Assembly: GCA_913045135.1 (NCBI GenBank)
Contig: CAJWQD010000021.1
Location: forward strand, 1 to 38,849
Direction of reading: 5' to 3'
Length of the DNA stretch: 38,849 nt
Source: an uncultured Flammeovirgaceae bacterium
GTDB taxonomy: Bacteria; Bacteroidota; Bacteroidia; Cytophagales; Cyclobacteriaceae
Shown: piece after piece, positions 33,738-38,849 of the stretch
Layout of the letters: each line of letters starts with the position of its first letter
Numbering within the stretch: position 1 is the stretch's first letter
Position numbers and translations under genes: made by a program
Notes under the pieces: model-generated
Databases searched by the model: none
Told to the model about the DNA's origin: nothing
Seen by the model: only the letters and a program-made list of their open reading frames with translations

Positions 33738-33753
33738 TTGATTTACAAATCAA
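33738..33753. terminator. Hairpin between convergent genes
   Basis: TTGATTT and AAATCAA pair around AC in the gap between the GH13 gene and recX, spanning the recX stop. A 6-bp stem with a 4-base loop could form in either transcript, but neither side has a good U-run. Confidence 0.25.
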
Positions 33754-34234
33754 GTAAGTTCTTGGCCTTCTTATCAAACTGTGCAAGCACCAAATGAGAT
33801 TCGAACCCTTTGCTGATCACAAATTGACAAGTTTTCTTTTTTTTGATCAAAAAAAATTCTTCTCCTTGCAATTTATACCACTTCTGATCTATTAATCCAC
33901 TAATTTTTGATTCATAATCAGATTTTTTGATCATATTCAGTCCTTCTTCAATTTGATATGCGCAAATTTTATGCTTCCTCAACTCTAATGAAATTTTGAT
34001 CTTCCCCCATTTATTATATGTGAATTTGTCATTAACAAAAGATGAAACGAAACGTTTTTCATTAATGAAGTTAGCTTCTTTCAAGGCTTTTAACACAATC
34101 TTTGCTTCTAGAAACTCGAGGCCATACAGCTGCAGTTTAGTTAGCACTTGGTAAGGTGATCTTTCTGCAACTGAGCAATATCTTGCGGCTTTATTTTTCG
34201 CTTGTTGGAAATGTTTCGAAGCTTCAGTAATCAT
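33743..34234 (-). CDS. recX: Regulatory protein RecX
   Basis: RecX binds RecA and limits RecA filament growth. This 163-aa protein has the expected helical repeats: ARYCSVAERSPYQVLTKLQL at the start, then AKIVLKALKEANFINEKRFV and SFVNDKFTYNKWGKIKISLE, which are the strongest RecX signatures. It lacks the usual neighbour recA, which is not in the window. The start shares one base (TAATG) with the stop of the YcxB-like gene on the same strand. It ends the DUF4783-nadC-YcxB-recX run and converges with the GH13 gene. Confidence 0.9.
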   Translation of the reverse strand: MITEASKHFQQAKNKAARYCSVAERSPYQVLTKLQLYGLEFLEAKIVLKALKEANFINEKRFVSSFVNDKFTYNKWGKIKISLELRKHKICAYQIEEGLNMIKKSDYESKISGLIDQKWYKLQGEEFFLIKKKKTCQFVISKGFESHLVLAQFDKKAKNLLDL

Positions 34235-34707
34235 TATTTTATATAACCTTTTCGCTTCAAAATAGTTTCAAAGAACTTTACCTCATTGTCACTATTAAAA
34301 ATCCGATGTGGTAGATAGATCAGTTGTGCCTTGCTCACAAAAAGTATAAAAGCTTCTTTTTGGACACTTGCTCTTTTTATTTGATCCCATTTCATCGGCA
34401 TCCCTTGTTTTGCACTCAGCTTAACCAAAATCTGTTGGCTAGAAAGCTCATAATTCAGCTTATTAAATAAAAACTTGCTTTGCTCTAATTGCGTAACACC
34501 TGCAAATTGCACCAACCAAAAAAGCAAATACAAAGCTAAACCAATCGAAGCACCAATGATCCACCAAGCATTAGGAATAAAAAAAAAGCCTGAGCATAAG
34601 GCAAAATATATTAGGAATACCCACCACTGCTGTTTGAGTACCCCTTTCAAGGCTAGGCCAATGTATTTTCCAGCAGATAATTGATATTTTCTAGTTCTTA
34701 CGATCAT
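34234..34707 (-). CDS. YcxB-like membrane protein
   Basis: This 157-aa protein has two adjacent transmembrane helices (about 27-44, WWVFLIYFALCSGFFFIP, and 48-70, WWIIGASIGLALYLLFWLVQFAG), then a cytoplasmic beta-rich domain. The domain, with KLNYELSSQQILVKLSAKQG and MKWDQIKRASVQKEAFILFV then QLIYLPHRIF, resembles the YcxB-like C-terminal domain, a pleckstrin-like fold. Its role is not established. It lies three bases after nadC and shares a base with recX, so it is co-transcribed with both. Confidence 0.82.
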   Translation of the reverse strand: MIVRTRKYQLSAGKYIGLALKGVLKQQWWVFLIYFALCSGFFFIPNAWWIIGASIGLALYLLFWLVQFAGVTQLEQSKFLFNKLNYELSSQQILVKLSAKQGMPMKWDQIKRASVQKEAFILFVSKAQLIYLPHRIFNSDNEVKFFETILKRKGYIK

Positions 34708-34710
34708 TAT

Positions 34711-35568
34711 TTAAATTGCTTTTAAACTCATGTCTAAACTTTTATAAGAATGGGTCAATGCACCAACAGAAATATAGTCAACACCTGTATCAGCAATCTC
34801 CGAAATACTCCTTTCAGTAATGCCACCTGATGCCTCAGTCTCATATTTCCCGTCAAGCATGGCAATGCCTTGTCTCACCTGAGACGGCGTCATGTTGTCA
34901 AATAAAATACGATTGACACCTCCTTCTTCTATGACCTCCTTAAGTTCTTGTAAACTTCGCACTTCGATTTCTATTTTTAGTTTTTTTTTAACTTTTTTTA
35001 AATACGACTTTGTAGATTTTAACGCCTCTGCAATCCCCCCTGCAAAATCTATATGATTATCCTTTAACATAACCATATCGTAAAGACCAAAACGATGATT
35101 GATTCCTCCACCGATTTCTACTGCCCATTTTTCAGCAATTCTAAAATTTGGGGTCGTTTTTCTGGTATCAAGCAATTGAGAATAAGAATTTTTAATCAAT
35201 GATTTTAAATAACGAGTATAAGTTGCAATCCCACTCATACGCTGCATACAATTTAACACTAAACGCTCTGCTCCAAGCAATTGTCTGGCATTTCCCGATA
35301 CCTTAAACCCTACCTCACCTGGATGGATTTTGTCACCGTCTTTTTTAAATGACTCAAAGAGTATTTCTTTAGAAAACATATCAAAAATCATTTGTGCCAT
35401 CTCAATCCCTGCAACAGTACCTTCTTCTTTGAACAATAGATATGCCTGACCTTGTTTACCCTCCTTTATGGTTCCCAAAGAAGTATGGTCTCCATCACCA
35501 TGATCTTCCTTAATGGCAATCCGAATGAATTCGTGCAATTTCTCTTTTGTTAAATAATCAGGAAACAT
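34711..35568 (-). CDS. nadC: Nicotinate-nucleotide diphosphorylase (carboxylating)
   Basis: NadC, also called quinolinate phosphoribosyltransferase, makes nicotinate mononucleotide from quinolinate and PRPP in de novo NAD synthesis. Signatures are present in order: DHGDGDHTSLGTI, RLVLNCMQRMSGIATYT, LLDTRKTTPNFRIAEKWAV, the EIGGGINHRFGLYDMVMLKD loop with the NHR and KDNH residues, and ILFDNM and EASGGI in the barrel. At 285 aa it has the standard length. Its partners nadA and nadB are not in the window. DUF4783 lies 22 bases upstream and YcxB three bases downstream. Confidence 0.97.
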   Translation of the reverse strand: MFPDYLTKEKLHEFIRIAIKEDHGDGDHTSLGTIKEGKQGQAYLLFKEEGTVAGIEMAQMIFDMFSKEILFESFKKDGDKIHPGEVGFKVSGNARQLLGAERLVLNCMQRMSGIATYTRYLKSLIKNSYSQLLDTRKTTPNFRIAEKWAVEIGGGINHRFGLYDMVMLKDNHIDFAGGIAEALKSTKSYLKKVKKKLKIEIEVRSLQELKEVIEEGGVNRILFDNMTPSQVRQGIAMLDGKYETEASGGITERSISEIADTGVDYISVGALTHSYKSLDMSLKAI

Positions 35569-35590
35569 AAGTCAAAAATAGTCTTTATTA

Positions 35591-35986
35591 TCAATCCGCT
35601 GAAAAGGATAAGGTAGATAAATAATATTTTCCCTCTTTTTCTTTGAATAATAAATAAACTCGGTATTGCTCTCCTGTGCGTACCTTATAAACACCCATTC
35701 GATAGAGCAAGCCATTGGTCATCTTAGGAGGTGTAGTATATTCAAAAGATAATGCTTCATGATTATCAAAAAAAGTTCTCAATGCCTTTTCAGCAGTCGC
35801 TTTTTCAGTCAACACAAGGGATTTCCCTCCTAATTGCAATTTTAAGGTTGGATACATCCTACGAACTACCTCTTTCGAAATATTCATACTTAGGGCAATC
35901 CCTAAATCTTCTAACATTTGATCTTGTGATAAACTTTGCGTAAAAAAAACAAAATTTAAGATCCAACCAATCAACATAATTCTCAT
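35591..35986 (-). CDS. DUF4783 exported protein
   Basis: This 131-aa protein has a signal peptide (MRIMLIGWILNFVFFTQSLSQ) and an NTF2-like alpha-beta fold suggested by LGIALSMNISKEVVRRMYPT, EKALRTFFDNHEALSFEYT and a beta-rich end (QYRVYLLFKEKEGKYYLSTL). DUF4783 is limited to Bacteroidota and often lies beside nadC, as here. It is probably periplasmic, and no function is known. A -7 box lies 32 bases upstream on the minus strand. The gene is divergent from gpmI. Confidence 0.88.
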   Translation of the reverse strand: MRIMLIGWILNFVFFTQSLSQDQMLEDLGIALSMNISKEVVRRMYPTLKLQLGGKSLVLTEKATAEKALRTFFDNHEALSFEYTTPPKMTNGLLYRMGVYKVRTGEQYRVYLLFKEKEGKYYLSTLSFSAD

Positions 35987-36018
35987 ATAAATAAAAGGAA
36001 ATTAAAAATGCATAAGAG

Positions 36019-36026
36019 CAAATGTA
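36019..36026 (-). promoter_or_regulatory. Promoter -7 box for the DUF4783-nadC operon
   Basis: On the minus strand this reads TACATTTG, followed by C, a full match to TAnnTTTG, 32 bases before the DUF4783 start. A minus-strand TTG lies at 36051-36053 with 24 bases between. Confidence 0.4.
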
Positions 36027-36044
36027 AATTACAAAAAAATCACT

Positions 36045-36060
36045 TAGGAGCAAGCTCTTA
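36045..36060. promoter_or_regulatory. Imperfect palindrome between divergent promoters
   Basis: TAGGAGC and GCTCTTA around AA form a near-palindrome with one mismatch, directly upstream of the gpmI -7 box and next to the DUF4783 promoter. It could be an operator shared by both genes; this is speculative. Confidence 0.2.
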
Positions 36061-36063
36061 GCG

Positions 36064-36071
36064 TATATTTG
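36064..36071 (+). promoter_or_regulatory. Promoter -7 box for gpmI
   Basis: TATATTTG, followed by C, ends four bases before ATG 36076. With the usual initiation distance the transcript would begin at or next to the start codon, so gpmI mRNA is probably leaderless. Confidence 0.5.
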
Positions 36072-36075
36072 CCAA

Positions 36076-37596
36076 ATGAAAAAACGTGTTATCCTAATGA
36101 TTCTTGATGGCTGGGGCATCGCCACACATAAAGAAGCCTCTGCAATAGATGCAGCAGCTACCCCATTTATAGATGGCTTATACGAGAAATACTCCCACAG
36201 TACCTTAGAAGCATCAGGCATTGCCGTAGGACTCCCCAAAGGACAAATGGGTAACTCCGAAGTTGGCCATATGAACATAGGTGCGGGAAGGGTCGTTTTT
36301 CAAGATCTAGTGAAAATAAATATTGCTGTAGAAAAGGGTATCTTAGGAGAGGAAAAAACCTTAGTTGATGCCTTTGATTATGCTAAAGAAAACCAACGTG
36401 CCATCCACTTTATAGGTTTGGTATCAAATGGGGGTGTTCATTCTCATTTGGATCACCTCAAAGGATTAATTAAAGCCGCTCATAGAAATGATTGCTCAAA
36501 AGTATTTGTTCACGCTTTTACAGATGGACGTGATTGCGATCCAAAAAGTGGTTTGACCTTTATCAATGACCTTTTGACTTACTTAAAAAAATACGTGGGC
36601 TCTATCGCCTCGGTAGTGGGTCGTTATTATGCCATGGACCGAGACAAAAGATGGGAGCGTGTCAAGGTCGCTTACGAGGCCTTAGTAAAAGGTAAAGGAA
36701 CAAAAACAACAGATGTGACCTCGGCTATTGAAGCTGCTTATGCCAAAGACATCACGGATGAATTCATGCCTGCTATAATTGCAACAGATACTTCGGGACA
36801 ACCCATTGCAAAAATTAATCAAGGTGATGTCGTGATGTGTTTTAATTTTCGTACTGATCGAGGAAGAGAAATTACCGAAGTGCTCACCCAACGTGATTTC
36901 CCTGATAAAGGCATGTATAAAATGTCTTTATATTACCTCACCATGACCAGCTATGATGATTCCTATAAAAACATTAAAGTCGTCTTCAGAAAAGATAACC
37001 TATCAAATACTTTAGGAGAGGTACTCGAAAAGGAAGGTAAAAATCAAATTAGAATCGCTGAAACTGAAAAATACCCACATGTTACATTTTTCTTTTCAGG
37101 AGGAAGAGAGAATGCCTTCAAGGGTGAGAAAAGACTGCTATGCCCTTCCCCTAAAGTGGCTACTTATGATTTACAACCCGAGATGAGTGCCAAAGACATA
37201 GAAAAAGCCATCATTCCTGAATTAAACAATCAATGGCCCGATTTTGTCTGTTTAAATTTTGCAAATCCCGATATGGTCGGTCATACAGGTGTTTTTGAAG
37301 CAGCCGTTAAAGCTTGCGAAATAGTAGATGATTGTGCTAAAAAAGTGGTTATTACAGCGCTAAAAAAAGGTTATACTACACTAATCATCGCAGACCACGG
37401 AAACTCAGATTACATGATTAATGATGACGGAAGACCACATACAGCACATACCACCAACTTGGTACCTTTTATTGTGGTAGACCCTCATTTCACATCCCCA
37501 GTAAAAGATGGAAAACTTGGGGATTTAGCTCCCACAATATTAAAATTAATGGGTATCAAAATCCCCAAAGAAATGACTGGAAAACTCCTTTACTAA
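36076..37596 (+). CDS. gpmI: 2,3-bisphosphoglycerate-independent phosphoglycerate mutase
   Basis: GpmI interconverts 3- and 2-phosphoglycerate in glycolysis and gluconeogenesis using two manganese ions. The alkaline-phosphatase-like fold is visible: metal ligand Asp11 in LMILDGWG, the nucleophilic Ser61 in GQMGNSEVGHMNIGAGR, and HAFTDGRDCDPKSG for substrate binding. FRTDRGREITE, FANPDMVGHTG and IADHGNSDYM hold further metal ligands. At 506 aa it has the normal length. A -7 box lies immediately upstream. A lipoprotein gene begins one base after its stop. Confidence 0.97.
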   Translation: MKKRVILMILDGWGIATHKEASAIDAAATPFIDGLYEKYSHSTLEASGIAVGLPKGQMGNSEVGHMNIGAGRVVFQDLVKINIAVEKGILGEEKTLVDAFDYAKENQRAIHFIGLVSNGGVHSHLDHLKGLIKAAHRNDCSKVFVHAFTDGRDCDPKSGLTFINDLLTYLKKYVGSIASVVGRYYAMDRDKRWERVKVAYEALVKGKGTKTTDVTSAIEAAYAKDITDEFMPAIIATDTSGQPIAKINQGDVVMCFNFRTDRGREITEVLTQRDFPDKGMYKMSLYYLTMTSYDDSYKNIKVVFRKDNLSNTLGEVLEKEGKNQIRIAETEKYPHVTFFFSGGRENAFKGEKRLLCPSPKVATYDLQPEMSAKDIEKAIIPELNNQWPDFVCLNFANPDMVGHTGVFEAAVKACEIVDDCAKKVVITALKKGYTTLIIADHGNSDYMINDDGRPHTAHTTNLVPFIVVDPHFTSPVKDGKLGDLAPTILKLMGIKIPKEMTGKLLY

Positions 37597-37597
37597 T

Positions 37598-38146
37598 ATG
37601 AAAAATCTATTGTACTTGCTTATCGTATTTTATGAATTTGGATGCTCAGGCGCCCAAGAAAGTTTTAAAAAAGAAAAATACTTCTCCATCGATTCATTAA
37701 TTACTGCACAAATTTCTTTACTCGAGTTAAACCAAAATCTCCTGACCAAAACAATTCAAATAGATGAAAATATAGAAACTCAATTGCTCTCAGCTCAAGA
37801 CATTGATTGGCAAAATGAACTTAAAATTTTCAGCCTCTTAGAGCTAAATAAATCTATATTTATTGGCTCTTTAGATAAAAAAACTGAGCAAAAAAGCACG
37901 TTTTACCTCCCAAAAAAAAATATGAAATTCCCATTTAAATGCCTTAAAATTACCAAATCAGAAGGGAAGTTGAAATCTGTTAATGGATATTATCTGGACG
38001 ATAAGGCTAACGTAATCTATACCTCAGAAAAAAGTTTTAAAATGAATTTTAATGAAGGTTTATTAACAAATTTTGAGATTTCGGGCAGTCAAAAAATGAT
38101 CTTCACAGACGATACCAAATTCAAGATTAAAGGTACAATCAATTAG
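37598..38146 (+). CDS. Putative lipoprotein of unknown function
   Basis: This 182-aa protein begins MKNLLYLLIVFYEFGCSGAQ, a short signal peptide with a cysteine at 16 in a loose lipobox, so it is probably an outer- or inner-membrane lipoprotein. The mature part is rich in lysine and beta segments (KSVNGYYLDDKANVIYTSEK, LLTNFEISGSQKMIFTDDT). I recognise no family. It starts one base after gpmI and is probably co-transcribed, although a link to glycolysis is not implied. It overlaps the convergent small membrane gene by four bases. Confidence 0.7.
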   Translation: MKNLLYLLIVFYEFGCSGAQESFKKEKYFSIDSLITAQISLLELNQNLLTKTIQIDENIETQLLSAQDIDWQNELKIFSLLELNKSIFIGSLDKKTEQKSTFYLPKKNMKFPFKCLKITKSEGKLKSVNGYYLDDKANVIYTSEKSFKMNFNEGLLTNFEISGSQKMIFTDDTKFKIKGTIN

Positions 38147-38373
38147 ACTAATTTTTTTTGTTTTTTATTGTGCTTGATTGGCCCAGAAGGCCAATCCACT
38201 CCAGGGGGTAGATCTAATGTAGGCCCTTTTTCATAATCAAAAAGCGAACCTCCATCTCCATCCTGATTAGTTTGATTGAAAGATCTACACCATCCAGATC
38301 CCCGAAGGATAATTAATAATAAAATTAAATAAGTGAGTAAGCAGAGTAATAAATCAATGAAAAATGGATTCAT
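38143..38373 (-). CDS. Small membrane protein with proline-rich tail
   Basis: This 76-aa frame has one long transmembrane helix (FFIDLLLCLLTYLILLLIIL, residues about 4-23), then a soluble tail with acidic and proline-rich parts (DYEKGPTLDLPPGVDWPSGP) and a lysine-rich end. The PPGVDWPSGP stretch is unusual, and I recall similar tails in hypothetical proteins of Cytophagales, without a named family. It lies 87 bases downstream of purE on the same strand and overlaps the lipoprotein gene by four bases at its 3' end. Confidence 0.65.
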   Translation of the reverse strand: MNPFFIDLLLCLLTYLILLLIILRGSGWCRSFNQTNQDGDGGSLFDYEKGPTLDLPPGVDWPSGPIKHNKKQKKLV

Positions 38374-38460
38374 TGTTTTAAATTAAATTTTAGAATTAAG
38401 TTCAATTTACTAATTTAATACGTACCAAAAAAAAGAAAAAGTCTATAGTTAGATAAAATA

Positions 38461-38849
38461 TTATTTAACTCCTATCTCATTCCCTTTCCAGCCGTTGCGC
38501 TTTAAATGTTTGTCGTGGTTTAATACAGACTCCTCCAATGATTTTTTATAATCATCTAATCTATCCGCTACTCCGTTTTCGAAAGCACCTATAATCTCTG
38601 CAGCTAAAATTCCAGCATTTTTAGCCCCATCCAGAGCAACTGTGGCCACAGGTATGCCACCTGGCATTTGTAAAATTGAAAGGACTGAATCCCATCCATC
38701 TAATGAATTCCTTGATTTGATGGGAACCCCGATGACCGGCAAACTCGTCAAAGAGGCTACCATCCCTGGCAAATGTGCTGCCCCTCCAGCACCGGCTATA
38801 ATGACTTTAAGCCCTCGCGATCTGGCACTTTGTGCATATTCCATCATTT
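38461..38849 (-). CDS. purE: N5-CAIR mutase PurE, 3' part (cut by window end)
   Basis: PurE rearranges N5-carboxyaminoimidazole ribonucleotide to CAIR in purine synthesis. Only the C-terminal part is in the window; the gene starts beyond base 38849. It keeps [37 protein letters not shown] and [20 protein letters not shown], the class I PurE substrate-binding sequences. The visible methionines are internal, since family members have about 35 more residues before this point, including the SDLP motif. The remaining tail ([20 protein letters not shown]) is normal in length. purK is usually adjacent but is not visible. Confidence 0.93.
   Translation of the reverse strand, partial: MMEYAQSARSRGLKVIIAGAGGAAHLPGMVASLTSLPVIGVPIKSRNSLDGWDSVLSILQMPGGIPVATVALDGAKNAGILAAEIIGAFENGVADRLDDYKKSLEESVLNHDKHLKRNGWKGNEIGVK

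Overview
This 38.8 kb window is a chromosomal segment of an AT-rich Bacteroidota bacterium, most likely of the order Cytophagales. I base this on the gene families (DUF4249 with a TonB-dependent receptor, DUF4783, DUF6048-like, bacillithiol genes, fused E1 alpha/beta dehydrogenase), the scarcity of Shine-Dalgarno sequences, and repeated Bacteroidota-type -7 boxes (TAnnTTTG, usually followed by C) just upstream of start codons. No tRNA, rRNA, CRISPR array, insertion sequence or prophage was seen. Most genes are housekeeping or envelope genes.

Layout. 1-236: two 69-bp tandem repeats, then no gene. 237-2204 (-): fused E1 2-oxoacid dehydrogenase. 2291-4721 (+): M16 peptidase, ispF, and an mnmD-like gene broken by three single-base losses. 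4728-8066 (-): DUF4249 lipoprotein and its TonB-dependent receptor. 8067-8862: a very AT-rich stretch that may hold the remains of a decayed gene on the + strand. 8863-13277 (-): rimO, bshC, 5-formyl-THF cyclo-ligase, ypdA, which joins bacillithiol synthesis with bacillithiol reduction. 13361-14492 (+): a lipoprotein and a beta-rich envelope protein. 14500-15892 (-): recF and DUF721.

15982-19618 (+): pdhA, a TPR membrane protein, ribH, lysC. 19639-20694 (-): anmK. 20722-26101 (+): a tight run of coaX, FadL-like outer-membrane protein, TPR protein, lptC, small membrane protein and CNNM/CorC-family protein. 26178-28301 (+): PpiD/SurA-like foldase with its own promoter. 28361-30325 (+): DUF493, pterin dehydratase, rsmI and inositol-monophosphatase-family genes. 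30439-31659 (+): DUF4105 membrane protein. 32051-33724 (+): GH13 alpha-glucosidase with the best promoter in the window. 33743-35986 (-): DUF4783, nadC, YcxB-like, recX. 36076-38146 (+): gpmI and a lipoprotein. 38143-38373 (-): small membrane protein. 38461 to the end (-): the 3' part of purE.

I found no clear new multi-gene defence or mobile system. The points most worth a second look are the thrice-frameshifted mnmD, the possible relic gene at 8366-8860, the bshC/cyclo-ligase/ypdA operon, the coaX-to-lptC envelope operon with two uncharacterised members, and promoter boxes that lie so close to ATG codons that several mRNAs should be leaderless or nearly so. Several published-style start sites need moving on this evidence, and several genes appear to start with TTG or GTG.
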